DNA of 64,000 nucleotides from Metaphire vulgaris (GCA_018105865.1 CM030845.1:8583390-8647389), one strand, 5' to 3'. Shown: positions 48,198-60,360, numbered from the stretch's first letter. Numbers and translations: made by a program. Notes: a model not told the origin generated them from the letters alone.

Positions 48198-49030
48198 AGC
48201 TGTGCTCGGAAAAAGTATAAACCAGCAGTTACTACTGTGTGATTTTTTAAACAAATATCCAAATAATTTCATGATTTTTGGAGCAACTTTCTCAAGTCAA
48301 CTGTCTATACCAAGTTAGCACTAATTTGTTACTTTAGGCCAACATTAAGTTACGCTTGAATGCGATTACATAATGTAGATTATGTACAGTGACGTCGTTT
48401 GAAAATGGGCCAAATGGCGTTTACCGAAGAGAACAAGAACATTGCAAATAAAGCTTTGCGTGCAGAAAAACGGGACTCGAATCCTGCAGTGCAGGCCTAC
48501 TATATATATACAGCACTTGAGTAAATAGGCCTACTCCATGAAAGAGTGCACAGTACACGAACTGCATGCTGACTGCTGACCTTGAAGAACCCGGAACAAA
48601 GAATTATGGACCCATGGGAAATCTTGGATCACATAGTCATTTATGGCGGCATTTCAACGGTGACGACGCCGACTTTTGGCTTGTGTAACAGCCAGTCGTG
48701 GACAATTCGAACATAAATTCTGACATATAGATATAGCTTTCGTATAATCTTTTAGTTCAAGTTGACAACATTTTGGCTTGATATGATCTGATGGCCTATT
48801 GCAGTCGCTAATAACTTTGCATTATGTCTGCATTATGTACAGTGTACAGTGTACAGTATTAGCAATGAATATTATTCCACTGGCTTAGCCTACGGCAACT
48901 CTCTGTTGATGCATGTTGTAAGTTGATTTACTGAAAGCAAAGTCAAATATGTCTATGTAATATGGAACTGTATCCCGGTTTCATAAAATAAGAAAAGTTT
49001 CAAAATCGGTTCACAATTACGGCGTGTATA

Positions 49031-49036
<6 letters not shown>
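48198..49036. other. Unannotated sequence
   Basis: No gene recognised. A short triplicated TACAGTG occurs at about 48837-48858. Confidence 0.4.

Positions 49037-49068
<32 letters not shown>
49037..49068. repeat. (TA)n microsatellite
   Basis: About 32 bp of TA followed by ATT units. Confidence 0.93.
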
Positions 49069-49072
<4 letters not shown>

Positions 49073-49433
49073 CTTATTATTATTAAGCTGACAATTTCTT
49101 GTGCGCCATTATATACCAGCTATACAAATAAATTTGAATAACAGTAATCATATAAAAGAGAATACAAACTGAATGGAGGGGGGCTGTTGAGTTGCAAATT
49201 AACGTTAGTAAAAATCCCAAATTTCTCGAAAATTTCCATGATAATAAGGATAGCATATATAGACGAACTTCTGCATTTGTTCTGGAGCTATCTTCCATGT
49301 TCTTTCCGTTATTGACACTGCGCTATTTTTGGCTAAAACCTGCCGCTGGGAAGTGTGACGTACCCCCACCCCATGAATTTGCTGAAGAGATTGGCCATAT
49401 GACGTAAGCGTCAAGGAAGAAGTGAAGGAGGAA
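49069..49433. other. Unannotated sequence
   Basis: Overlapping frames of about 70 codons on both strands, none recognisable. Confidence 0.35.
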
Positions 49434-49486
49434 GATGATGATGATGATGATGATGATGACGATGATGATGACGATGATGGCGATGC
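49434..49486 (+). repeat. (GAT)n microsatellite
   Basis: GAT units with GAC variants. Confidence 0.93.
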
Positions 49487-49547
49487 ATGACAGTAATGAT
49501 GAGAAATTGAGATAAGAAAAAGTAAAACAAAAAGTTAGAAAACGAAA

Positions 49548-49700
49548 TTTCTATAGCGCTGCTCGAAAGCTTGGCGCAGTGCACCAGTTTATTCACGAGC
49601 GCCTCAATCTGGGTGAAATCCACAGTCCGTAATCCGTAGTCCGTGGTGGTCAAGGTTGTAGATCCAGGTAGGCAGTCGATAGGAATTATGAATATGAAAT
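49548..49700. repeat. TATAGCGC repeat-like segment
   Basis: TTTCTATAGCGCTGCTCGAAAG resembles the ends of GCGCTATA-type repeats elsewhere in the window. It is followed by a small triple GTCCGTAATCC/GTAGTCCGTGG tandem. Class unknown. Confidence 0.3.
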
Positions 49701-50074
49701 GATTATGAATATGAAATATGAATATAAAATATAAATACAAAATTCGAATTTGGACTTTCAGTGCTAGAGAAACTGCTGTAAAACCACGCTTGGAGCGTAT
49801 AGATCTGCTAGAAAAGTCGGCCTTTCCGTCATTATCACGATTATTTCAATTCTCTATCAAAAGTGAACGCAAAATTGCCGGCATCCGTCATAAAAGACAA
49901 GGAAAATAGCGGATTGCTGTGCGATTGTCGTTCACGGCACTTATCTACCGGTTTTGAAAACACCCGGGCGGCAGCACTGCTCTCATTCTGATTTTCTACA
50001 CTTAGTCTAACTAAGCAACGGTGTCGGGTATAGTGGGGCGTGCATAAACTGATGCTATCGTCCAATCTTTTCCT

Positions 50075-50076
<2 letters not shown>

Positions 50077-50119
<43 letters not shown>
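50077..50119 (+). repeat. (CT)n microsatellite
   Basis: About 42 bp of CT. Confidence 0.95.
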
Positions 50120-50121
<2 letters not shown>

Positions 50122-50423
50122 TTCTCAATTTCTGATGCAGCACACAGACCGCGTGCGTCGTGGATATATACATGCATATTCGCCAGCAGAGGGGAGGGGC
50201 GAAGTGTAAAAGATATCCTAGACCGTACAGAGCATTACAAGCACTGCGTGTCTCCCTCACCCACCCTCTCCCTCCTTCCGCCAGCCAAGCCCCGCACCCC
50301 ATCGCCATCGTCGTGGGGACGATCGATATAGAAAGCGTCAGAATTAATTCTCGAACAATCGGAAATATTCCATTCTCATGTTAATCACCGCCGCGAGTGG
50401 CACTGTCACGTTTTTAATTCCAA

Positions 50424-50488
<65 letters not shown>
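50424..50488 (+). repeat. (CT)n microsatellite
   Basis: About 63 bp of CT. Followed by a GCACGC/GCGCGC tract at about 50560-50592. Confidence 0.95.
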
Positions 50489-50491
<3 letters not shown>

Positions 50492-50759
50492 CTCTGCTTC
50501 ACTGTGTGCTCCTCTCCAGCTCCTCCTCTCTCTCCGGACGAGGCAGACACGACCCCAGACACACGCACGCGCGCGCGAACGCACGCACGCGCCCTTCGAT
50601 AGAAAAACGCGGTCTTAATCAGTCGGTCGTAATCGAATATCCATGTATTAGCGTCACGATCGTAGAATCATGCCGTTCGTCATAATATTAGCGATCCTGG
50701 AACCCAACCTCCCCCCTCCCACTCCCGCTCCAGCCCCTCGTCGTTTGGCTCGCGTCACG

Positions 50760-50762
<3 letters not shown>

Positions 50763-50793
<31 letters not shown>
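50763..50793 (+). repeat. (GT)n microsatellite
   Basis: About 30 bp of GT. Confidence 0.93.
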
Positions 50794-50795
<2 letters not shown>

Positions 50796-51036
50796 GTTCG
50801 CGTGTGTCTGTCTTTTTCATCCGACGTTGGAACGTTTTCGACGGAGTGAGTTTTTTTCGTCTGTCTGCGCTACTGCTGTTGTTCACAGCTTTCGAAGCTG
50901 TTAATGGATTAAAAGGTCGGGCAGAAAGAAGCGAAGTGGACGTTTGGCCTTCGAGGATATTCAGAGACGCGAACATTGCACGGGTTTAGCAAATGAATAG
51001 GCGCTCCGAGTAACTATATATATTTGAATAATATTT

Positions 51037-51037
<1 letters not shown>

Positions 51038-51130
<93 letters not shown>
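51038..51130 (+). repeat. (TA)n then (GA)n
   Basis: About 40 bp of TA, a short CATATACG bridge, then about 48 bp of GA. Confidence 0.97.
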
Positions 51131-51131
<1 letters not shown>

Positions 51132-51280
51132 ACAGAAGACCAAGAAAACGATGGATGGATAACATCAAGGAGGATCTGGAAACAAAGAACATAACAATTG
51201 TAGATTGATGCAGTTTGACGCAATATAAAGCAAATTGGAAATGTTTCGAATCTAACTACTGCCGCCATGCAGGCAGAAAG

Positions 51281-51282
51281 TG

Positions 51283-51313
<31 letters not shown>
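51281..51313. repeat. (TA)n microsatellite
   Basis: About 32 bp of TA. Confidence 0.93.
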
Positions 51314-51735
51314 CGAGATTGAGTAGATTGAAAGAAAGTTGAAAGCGAGGCAGCAATACAGAAGGGTGGCGTCCTCCCGTCCTATTTGAATAATACCCAA
51401 ACTCTGACAAAGCGGGACTCATGGGTTTTTGTCAAAATATTACAGAAATCGGCATTATTCGAAACCTGTAGTGGGCCTGTTGAGAGTAGAACTCAATAAA
51501 GACAATTCTGCTCTAATACATTAAAACACAATACAGATTCGCTTGATTAACTCAACCTTGGCAAAACGTAATGTTAAATACAATATACGTATCTTAATCA
51601 GCCAGAATCTGGAAGTACGGACTGACCTCTGGATTTAAACCTCGTATCACCACGGACAAGATCACGACTATGATTTTTTTTACTGAAGCGACCATCGACT
51701 GGTGCTGATGTAGGCTACTACTACAATGGCGCTAA

Positions 51736-51737
<2 letters not shown>
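51314..51737. other. Unannotated sequence
   Basis: No gene recognised. AATGGCGCTAAAGAAG at 51726 just before the next array resembles a degraded LINE/SINE tail. Confidence 0.35.
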
Positions 51738-51811
<74 letters not shown>

Positions 51812-51830
51812 ATAGTAGTAGTAGTACCCG

Positions 51831-51926
<96 letters not shown>
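51738..51926 (+). repeat. (TAG)n microsatellite, about 190 bp
   Basis: Two pure TAG blocks split by TACCCGG near 51826. The poly-Tyr, poly-Leu and poly-Thr minus frames are artefacts. Confidence 0.98.
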
Positions 51927-52856
51927 CATACCTTACGTATTAATATACAAATCATAAGTTATTGGAAATTTTAAAAAAAGAGATATTGACGCTGGAAACA
52001 AGTAGGCCCTATTGCAGTGCTCTTTACGGCACCCCAGTCTTATCGCTTTTCAATAAACGCTCAATTGATCTCGTATTTCTTCGTTAGGCTACGGCAAAAA
52101 TCGATGCGCTACTAATATGTCGTGTCTTTTTGTGGACCAAATCTACTGGAAAACACTTGAGAGTTAGTTATCCCACTGTCCGGAGAAAATCACTTGATAA
52201 TCGTTCTGTTGGTAAAGCTGATGCCTCCTAGAGCAGAACAGGTTGATTGCTTACTCGTCTCGGTAGATCAGTGGTTCCAGGCTTATCACGTAGAGGGCCA
52301 TGTGTACTATCTGATGCTGTTCCTGTCACGCATAAAGATTATTATATCTCTTAGGTTTACTTTTAGCCTTTCAGCGGGCCACGACGTTATAAAATTCTAA
52401 AATTTAGACTAGTGCTATATACTGTAGATGATTTTGATACAGGGTCTTATGCTGAAAAATCGATTCGAATATGAATGATTACAAAACTATGAAAATCTAG
52501 AATCTAGAATATACAGTAGATCGCACCTTACTGCAACCTTTGCTTAGTTATCGCTTATTTATTTGAACGTCAATACATTTTTCGGGTTGTCAAAATATAT
52601 TAAATCAAGCCGACGTCTGCCTTTCTCTTAAACGTCCGTTTACCAATCTCTTCTCTTCACTAATTCGCAATTGCCTTCAACAGAGATGGCGCTTCATAAA
52701 TTTACTGATACTCTAATAGCAGCAACAATAGCAGCAGACTGCAACAAATATAGCGATGGCCAGAGGAAGATTGTTGCACTCGACAATGCCGAGGAAGCAG
52801 ATCTATACAAAAACATTTAGAAATAGTGCAACATCGAGTGCTTTTACTCAGTTATA
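51927..52856. other. Unannotated sequence
   Basis: No gene recognised. Its right end includes the SINE target duplication. Confidence 0.4.
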
Positions 52857-53129
52857 AGGTGCATTCCATAGGTTCATCGCCCGTGCGGAGAACCGAAGGG
52901 TTAGCGCCTTCAGTTTTACATATAGCAACGGCTGAATGAGGGCGATTGCCAGCCTTTCCTTCATCGCCTTTCCTTCCACCGAGTTAACACCCGATATGCT
53001 CATTCACAGCTGAGTCGACTGGGGGCGCTTGGGAGGACAGAAACAACCGAAAAGTTTCTGTCGCGGCCGGGAGTTGAACCACCGGTGGTTGGCATACCAG
53101 TGCGCTAACCACTGCTCCACCGCGCACCC
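52857..53129 (-). repeat. Full-length tRNA-derived SINE
   Basis: Minus-strand element starting GGGTGCGCGGTGGAGCAGTG (box A TGGAGCAGTGGTTAGCGC), box B GGTTCAACTCCCGG about 40 nt later, then a body of about 200 nt. A perfect 12-bp target duplication TACTCAGTTATA flanks it (52845-52856 and 53130-53141), so both ends are fixed. There is no poly-A tail, so it probably borrows a LINE that recognises a specific 3' end. Confidence 0.88.
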
Positions 53130-53217
53130 TACTCAGTTATAGTCGTTGCATTATAGCGCTAAGGTGTTGTTAGGTACTTCCTATAGGACCGATCTAGCGT
53201 TTAACTGAAGTTCCAAT

Positions 53218-53266
53218 ACACACACACACACACACACACATGCACAAGCACACACACACACACACT
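53218..53266 (+). repeat. (CA)n microsatellite
   Basis: Two CA runs separated by TGCACAAG. Confidence 0.95.
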
Positions 53267-53499
53267 TTTAAACAAAGAGGTAAAAAGAGAAACAGCACAG
53301 ACAGGCAAAGCTCAAGATAATATGTGTGAAACAGGTTTCAATTAGAAGAGACGAGACGCGGCGAATGAAGCGAACCTGAAGTTACTTCGAGAAAGCAGTT
53401 CCTGGGACACTCTGAAACGGACATATAGATAAACAGTACAATGGCTTCACCTGCTACCAATAAATACTCGCCTATCTACTAGTCTTTTTTCTCTCTCTT

Positions 53500-53760
53500 C
53501 GGCGCTTCTTAACGACGGCCATGCAGTAACTGTTCCTGACAATTATTTGACCCGCAGGGAATATCGAGTTTTGCTTGCTCTCGCGGCGTCCGGACGACTC
53601 TTTGTGTCTCCCTCTTCTCTAGTTTCCTCCCCCACCCCAACCCCCACCCCCACCCCCATTCGCCACTACTATACCTACACCTGCCACCTTCCGGACTGCG
53701 CTGCGCTGGAAACTGCAAATGGCGGTCCTGGGATGTTTTACGGGCGCTGTGACGTCGCGC
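53500..53760. other. CpG-richer stretch with (CCCCCA)n
   Basis: Contains (CCCCCA)n at about 53634-53658. Frames are open on both strands, with no recognised domain. Confidence 0.35.
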
Positions 53761-53878
53761 CTATAATGACGCTACGTATGGCGAACCAGAACACTTGTTG
53801 CTCGAACGACGTCAGAAATTGGATCATAAATCTCGGAAAAACAGCAGTTTCTGTCTTCGCCCACTTCGCGAGACTCGT

Positions 53879-53912
<34 letters not shown>
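53879..53912 (+). repeat. (CAG)n microsatellite
   Basis: Eleven CAG units. Confidence 0.96.
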
Positions 53913-53914
<2 letters not shown>

Positions 53915-54513
53915 CACACGTCTACGAAGCGAGTGGCGATAATGATGCCGTGTGAGTTAACACCTGTTGAAGACAACAATGTTCTTGCTGTCGACGAGGA
54001 AAATTGCCTCCCGTCGCCCCCCCGCCCCGGGCAGATTTCTGTATACGGCAACGAATATAGCAACAGGTTTTCGTTTGAAGCACAGGTGCTTTTTAATGTA
54101 CTTTTTTAGTACTGAACTATGCGCGTTCCATGCACGTTCGCACAGACGTGTTCATAATATGGTCCGCATATAATCATGATTACAGGCGTCGTTGAAATTT
54201 TTCGCAGACGACTCTTTTGTCAGAATCTGACAGAGACCCCGCTACAGCGTCAAGAATCTTTCACAGTAGAAATACGAATAAAGAAGAGTGCAAGTAAAGC
54301 TGGTAAATTTTCTGGATGACTTTCTAAGCCACTGGAATCGAACTACACTACGTCTGGCCTCTGCGGGGTTAGACGGGGGGGGGGCGGTTTGTGTATAGTC
54401 TTCAGTTTTGAAGCGTGGCAATTATGTAGCTGTCGAAGCGCGTTCTTTGAAATAGATATTTTTCGTCTACGATTCGAGTTAGTGCAGCTGATAGCACAGA
54501 GGTAGACAATATT
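53913..54513. other. Unannotated sequence
   Basis: No gene recognised. A frame at 53795-54109 continues out of the CAG array but matches nothing known. Confidence 0.35.
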
Positions 54514-54699
54514 CAGTGGCGTCGCCAGGAATTTTTGGTTGGGGGGGCAAAAGGGGTCTGGCGTGTCAGATTCCTTACCCACCCCTACCCCCTCCACAAA
54601 AAAACTTTCTCACCGGATTTGCGCGAATCTGGTAGGTGGTCTGGGGCAGGTTGGGGGGGCAGTTGCCCCCATTTGCCCCCCCCCGTGGCGACGCTAATG
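54514..54699. mobile_element. hAT-like MITE, CAGTGGCGTCGCCAGG ends
   Basis: Starts CAGTGGCGTCGCCAGGAATT and ends CCCGTGGCGACGCTAATG. The exact 8-bp duplication ACAATATT is at 54506-54513 and 54700-54707. The right terminus has ATG in place of the usual CTG. Confidence 0.9.
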
Positions 54700-54707
54700 A
54701 CAATATT

Positions 54708-55405
54708 AACAATAATTTTATTATTGTCGGATAAGGTCTTATCAGTATTATCGCAGAAGTAGACATATCAGCTGCATGGGTGTGCGTAAACCTACGCTCA
54801 AGCGAAACTGTCAGAGGCCATACTGGAGCCAAGAATAGGGTTAAACTGGTCGACTAAGCGCTTTGTGCGTCTCTGTCTAGCGCTTGCCTGCCAGCGCTGA
54901 ATTTTTACAATGATTTACGAGAGATGTCTTTCAGCGCTGCTTATTTATAATTTTCTATTTCGGAAAAGCATACAGCGTGTGTGTGTTTTGTGTGTGTGTA
55001 TGAGGGTGTGTGTCAGGGTGTTTTTGAGTCGTTTGGAACTAATTCGGGATTGGGCTATTAATATAGGAATTGGGCTTTAAATTATAGTGCAATTTGGGCG
55101 TGTTGTATACAGTTTACATAGATGTAATAGGTCAAGGTGAGAACTCTCACTTTCTGTCTGGCAGTCGAAGTAGTCGCAAGGTTTATGTTAATTGATTTTT
55201 CAAATAAATCTTGTAAATATCGTTCGTGACTTCGCTGCGAATGGCTTCATGTAGGAGTCCAGAAATTTCGAAGAGGACTTAAAACAGAGTGCTTGAAAAT
55301 TGGAACAGGCTTTGACAAGCACGCAGTGGTCTAGTTTGCCATGACATGAGGGTCGTTGTCTGTTTGTGTTGATCGAGAATTTTTTGTTAGTCCATTGCTA
55401 TTGAG
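54708..55405. other. Unannotated sequence
   Basis: Degenerate GT-rich patch at about 54978-55025. No gene recognised. Confidence 0.4.
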
Positions 55406-55695
55406 CGGCGGAAAGTTAGCAGATTGGTAACAACCCTGGACATTAGAGCTGAAGGTGTCGCGAGTTCGATACCCGCAGAAGTCCTAAGGTCGACTCAACT
55501 TTACTCGCAAGAGGGCGGAGGTCAAACGAGGAGCAATGCTAAGCTGAGAAGGTAAAACGTGGGTCTGGGGAAAGTAATGGCAACCTATACCAGATTAATG
55601 GCTTATACCGTCTAACGTCGCTGACTGCCTATAGTCCGGAGATAAGCGCCGGAACCCAACGCTCGGACTCGAGTACGGGACCTACCTTTACCTTT
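55406..55695 (+). repeat. Full-length tRNA-derived SINE
   Basis: Head GAAAGTTAGCAGATTGGTAA (box A-like) and box B GCGAGTTCGATACCCGC with a pairing T-arm, followed by about 220 nt of non-tRNA body ending GGGACCTACCTTTACCTTT. Flanked by ATTGCTATTGAG (55394-55405) and ATTGCTACTGAG (55696-55707), 11 of 12 identical, taken as the target duplication. Different family from 52857-53129. Confidence 0.8.
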
Positions 55696-55834
55696 ATTGC
55701 TACTGAGACGTAGTCAGCAATCGATTCTTTAACTACCATACTTGCCTCCCGACGATCTAATTTAATCCAATATAAGTATTTCAACCGCACACGCAGTGAT
55801 AGAAAGTAGGCTGTGTACGGGGAAGTTACGTTAT

Positions 55835-56095
55835 ATAGATAAACAGTTCTATAAGCAAGAATATTGAATGGCAGACTAACTATACATAGGCTCACAGGGC
55901 CTGGACATATACGCAACTTCTGGCGAATCTTCCAGTCTCAAGCTGGGAAAGGTCAGGCCGGACACGAGCGAAAATATCGTTAGATAAACAGTCATAAGAA
56001 AGCATGTTGAAAGGCAAATTATACTATTCTACTACCTACATGGGGTCGGATATACGCAATATACGCAACTTCTGCTGAATGCTCCAGCCTCGGTA
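55835..56095 (+). repeat. Diverged tandem duplication, period about 144 bp
   Basis: GATAAACAGT…AAGCA…TGAA.GGCA…ATACGCAACTTCTG…GAAT.TCCAG occurs at about 55837-55945 and again at about 55983-56095. The two share perhaps 70% identity by eye. Confidence 0.7.
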
Positions 56096-56102
56096 AGCGA
56101 GC

Positions 56103-56145
56103 GTATATATATATATATATCAGTATTATGTCAGTAATATCAGTA

Positions 56146-56200
<55 letters not shown>
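56103..56200. repeat. (TA)n microsatellite, split
   Basis: About 20 bp and about 53 bp of TA separated by CAGTATTATGTCAGTAATAT. Confidence 0.95.
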
Positions 56201-56202
<2 letters not shown>

Positions 56203-57113
56203 CATTGAGAAGATGGAGATACTAAGTTATAGCCAGGCAAACACGAACGATCATTTAAGAAGTCTGTGATCTCTCTTTCGATCTCTCTCCCGATTCGATA
56301 TCGCTTCCTTCAGATGGATGACGGAGGCGCGGACAGCTGAGTCCACGAACCGAGACCTTTGGACGAGGATCAAACAATCAGTTTCCCTGAACTCTATCAT
56401 CAATCATTCGATAGTTTAAGGTACGAGGCAATCAATCCAATGCAAAATCAATCAAACAGTCTGCGCATGACTGTTGTGCGTTTTTAAGGGGCTTTTGAAA
56501 GATGCGCTCATATCGGGTTCAATTGAAGCCTATACTTTTGAAACACACATCAAAGCCAACACACACACACACGCACACGCACACGCACAGAAGGAGCAAG
56601 TAGCCTGACCAACAGTCTGAGCATTGAAACTTTCAAAAAAGTAATTGTGCTATTGGTTCGAAATGTAGACGGATGTCAGAGGGTGCACAGTTTTTCAAAT
56701 AAGATTTCCGACAATTATTGCTTTTCACGTTTTACTTACAGTAAAAAAATGCTTTTTGCATTTACCAAAATGTTTGGCACTAACAAACTGTAGAATAGAA
56801 CGAAGGGAATCAACCCTGGGTCCACTGCCTAATTTCTTTGGAAAGCAAAATCAAACAATACATTAACTTTGACGAATAAAATGTATCGTCGACGAGATAT
56901 TTCTTCATCATCAACAGCGATGATGAATGAGGATGAAGAAGACACATGTTTTCTCCGGACAACATATTATGTGCAAGAAAATCCCGTTGATATCATTTCT
57001 TCATTCGACAGCTCTTGTTACTGACGTACGAACGCGTCGTTATTATACATTGCGCGAACGTTTTGCAACAAGTATAAACAACAGTGCTTCTTCGTTCAAA
57101 GTGTTGTGAGATC
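56201..57113. other. Unannotated sequence
   Basis: Short CA/CACG run at about 56563-56590. No gene recognised. Confidence 0.4.
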
Positions 57114-57304
57114 CAGTGGCGGCTCCACCGGGGGAGGCCAGGGGGGCCCGTGCCCCCCTATTGAGAGCCTGGTCCCCCAGTGGCCTCCCCAGTTGGGACC
57201 CTATACTTAATGCTACATACATTAAACAACAAATGGTTGGCCCCCATGATTAGAAGTTGCCACTCCAACGGCCCCCGACTTGCCAAATCCTAGAGCCGCC
57301 ACTG
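57114..57304. mobile_element. hAT-like MITE, CAGTGGCGGCTCC family, copy 3
   Basis: Starts CAGTGGCGGCTCCACCGG and ends AGAGCCGCCACTG. The exact 8-bp duplication GTGAGATC is at 57106-57113 and 57305-57312. The interior is strongly similar to 9139-9322. Confidence 0.93.
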
Positions 57305-58741
57305 GTGAGATCCTCTCTTGGATCGGAATTTGATTCTCTTTTAGTGCTAACTTATTAATGTGCATATTAACTTCCATCTGTTGCTTAATTTTGTGCATAC
57401 TTATTTGGGGTTGGTGTCGCTAGGTGGCTGCGAGAGCGAGGGGCGTCGCTCTCTTCCGGGATTTTGCGTCTTGAAAGAACTTTGTGTGAATTAAATATTA
57501 TAATATTAAAAATCTATTAAATCTTATCGCATTTCACAGCATTGCGCCGCGAGCTTTCAACAAAAGGCATCGAATTGCCTATAGCCCTATAGTATAGCGA
57601 TATTACCTGGCATTCTGTGTTTGCTGTGTAAATAGTTGGAGCCCGTTTACTACTGTGTTCCACATTAATTAATTGTCAGTCGACTCTATACATACTCATT
57701 AATTATATTAAACAAAACTCGGGCGGAGTGTTCGTTCTCGCTGTGGGTCTGCGTGGCCCACGTTACAGACTCGGCTGTATGGACTTGACAACGCTCCGCC
57801 GCGGGCGTATCTAGGTTCCGATGGCAAGCGCGCCCTGGGGACTAGAACCGAAGCTAAATTGATTGCTGAGACGGTGTAGACCAGGATGTTATTCGATACA
57901 ACTCATTAAGGAGACTATGCAACTATTAATCCAGTGTGAAGGGAGAGGGGAGAAGGTTTGGGATCGAATCCTCAAGTCACGTGATCCAGCTGGATTGGGC
58001 GAGATGCATCTACAATTTCTCGAATAAATAATAGGCATACTGTTCTGTCGGTTGATTCGGTTATATTACATATGAAGGCATGTAATGCTAACCACGGCTA
58101 TATGTTCGTTTGAACGTCTTACTGTCTTCCCAATTGCCTTCCATTATACAAATTGAAAGCGCTACTTTAGCTCGTGATTAGGGCAGATGTTGAGGGAAAA
58201 TACACCGCAATCAATAAAATCCGAATGGCAAATTTCTGAGGAGGAGGAAGAAGGAGGAGCAGGAGGAGGAGGAGGAAGAGGGAAAGGAGGAGGGGGCTAT
58301 GACCTTTTGTCGTTCAGCTGTTCTGTCCGGTTCGTCTCCGGCGCATCGTCTGTCGATTGATGACGTCAGCAATCGTATATTTCGTCACAATCTCGAAATC
58401 GTCGTCTGGCGGCGACATTTGAATCGCGAAGCAGACGAGAAATGCAGTCGTTCAGAGTAGAAAACGCGGGAACCGTCAGCGCCCGCTCCGCGTCTGCACC
58501 TTATGACGTCCATCGAGTGTAAGTTATATAGCGCCCGGGGCGTAATAAAGTGATGATTTGTTCAAAGTGCCAACGCGTGCTCTTCTTGTCGATTGTCTTC
58601 GGACGCCGTCGTCAAACTGTGCAACCTGCAAAGCGCAGCAGCATCGATTGGAGACCTTTAAAATGCCATTTATTTCTAGAAGAAATTTCACTCGAAATCT
58701 CCGATGGGTGAAGATTTTTGGTCTGAGAGAATGCTTTCAGG
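57305..58741. other. Low-copy sequence, no gene recognised
   Basis: A GAGGAG purine stretch lies at about 58238-58290 and a CRE octamer TGACGTCA at 58361-58368. GGGATCGAATCC near 57960 looks like a box B but has no credible box A. Confidence 0.4.
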
Positions 58742-58913
58742 CAGGGCGTAGCTAGGAATTTGATTGGGGGGGGGGGTATAATGTGATTGGGGAATAAATC
58801 TTTTAAAGGTTTGAAAATCCTTTAAAAACACATTAAAAATTTGAAGGTTGCCTGATTTTCTTGGTGGGGTGAGGTATATATACCGATTACCCCTCTGCGT
58901 CGCTACGCCTCTA
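58742..58913. mobile_element. hAT-like MITE, CAGRGGCGTAGC family
   Basis: Starts CAGGGCGTAGCTAGGAATTT and ends GTCGCTACGCCTCTA. The exact 8-bp duplication CTTTCAGG is at 58734-58741 and 58914-58921. The interior is homologous (inverted) to 47598-47770. Confidence 0.9.
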
Positions 58914-59937
58914 CTTTCAGGCGGAAAGGATGATAGGATGGTCTGTTTTACACTGTGAGCTGTTTATGTGCAATAAAAAGCGTTCTTCTAGTCATGGCGT
59001 GGGCTCCAAAATAATTAATCTTACCCTCGGACTAATCTGTCAATTTTTAGAATTCCACTCAGAATAAATAGAAAATAAAAATAAAATTAAATAATTATCA
59101 TTAATTAATAAGTATAGAATATAATTAATTAATTATAAAATAAATATCAGAGGACAAAAATCAAAAGCGCCTTTTTTGTTCTAAGTTTCTTTTGCCCATC
59201 GCAGAAAAAGAAAATAGGCTAAATACATTGCGTTTCTGCTCTCTCATTGCTGAGCAAATCATTTTTGAAAAACACCTTTCCGGCATTTTTAAGTTTTCAG
59301 AAACAACCAGATCTTCTGGTTGCGCCATTGAAACCGTGCATGCAGTAATCAATTTAATAATGAAAATTAATGTAACAATGAAATTAATGCAGTGGTTATA
59401 AACACAGCAGATACCATAATAAGCTACTTAAAAATCCATTAGTTATTATTATAGCATACTTATTATTCAATTTCCAAAATAAACTTTTTTCGCAACTTAA
59501 TAGAGTCTAGAACAACTTGCCGTAGGCGGCAAATGGAAGACGGAGACATCCGTGAACGCAATAATCCGCCGCTAACGTTTTTGATGGAGACGGAAGCTAT
59601 CGAACTCTAATAATACAATTGTTCACTAGACCGACCGGTCGCTCCATTCATGGTCGCTCGAAGTGACGATGATGCGGAAATCTATACCGGTGCTTCTTAC
59701 AGTTGAGCGAATTCGCCGCTTTTAATTACTGCGTTCGTTCGGTGCGACTCGGTTAGGCGTAAAGTTCCCCAGTGATGCAGTCAGTCAGTCGTTATACTGT
59801 AGATGGCCATGATTAGACGCCATATCTAAAGGATTCCTGCTTTAAAAAGGTGTTCAGTATCAATGAGCCCCGCCTGACTCTTGATCTAATTATACAGAAA
59901 AGACCTTTGGGTATGCAGGTACAAGCAGCGCTGCTTG
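58914..59937. other. AT-rich unannotated sequence
   Basis: Very AT-rich at 59040-59160 (AATTAATTAAT). No gene recognised. Confidence 0.4.
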
Positions 59938-60307
59938 CAGTGGCGTCATTTCACACTTTTCTTGGGGGGGGGGGCGAGAAATTTTTAATTTTTTTTCAAT
60001 TTTTAGACTTGACGAGTTTCCGAAAAAGTTGATGACCTTTTTTTGTTGCTTGTCAGTGCTTTTTACGATTAGTTACTTCGGGTTCTTCCACACATTAAGC
60101 ACAAGTTTCCAATAAAGTTGACGACCTTTTTTTTGCTTATCAGCCCTTTTTACGGTTAGTGACTTTCGGAGCTGCTGGCCTTTTTTTGCCCCCCCAAGCG
60201 CAAATGACGTCCCTGTTTTTGTTTTTTGTTGCACATTAACACATTATAAATTAATATTTTCATTTCCTTGGGGGGGCCACAGCCCCCCCCCCCCAATGAC
60301 GCCTCTG
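59938..60307. mobile_element. Composite hAT-like MITE with two right ends
   Basis: Left end CAGTGGCGTCATTTCAC and outer right end CCAATGACGCCTCTG. The exact 8-bp duplication GCTGCTTG is at 59930-59937 and 60308-60315. A second right terminus (GCAAATGACGTCCCTG) lies inside, ending at 60215, and matches the left end even better. Two copies of the shared TGAYGACC, T-run, GCTTRTCAG motif lie at 60030-60056 and 60120-60143. Confidence 0.88.
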
Positions 60308-60360
60308 GCTGCTTGTGGAGATGCTCTTCGTTGGTAGAATGCACATACGATTCTTCACTT

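Noticed and set aside
48465..48500. GGGACTCGAATCC, possible tRNA T-arm
   Set aside because: No credible box A or cloverleaf upstream.
57950..57985. GGGATCGAATCC, possible tRNA T-arm
   Set aside because: No D-arm, anticodon arm or acceptor stem could be drawn.
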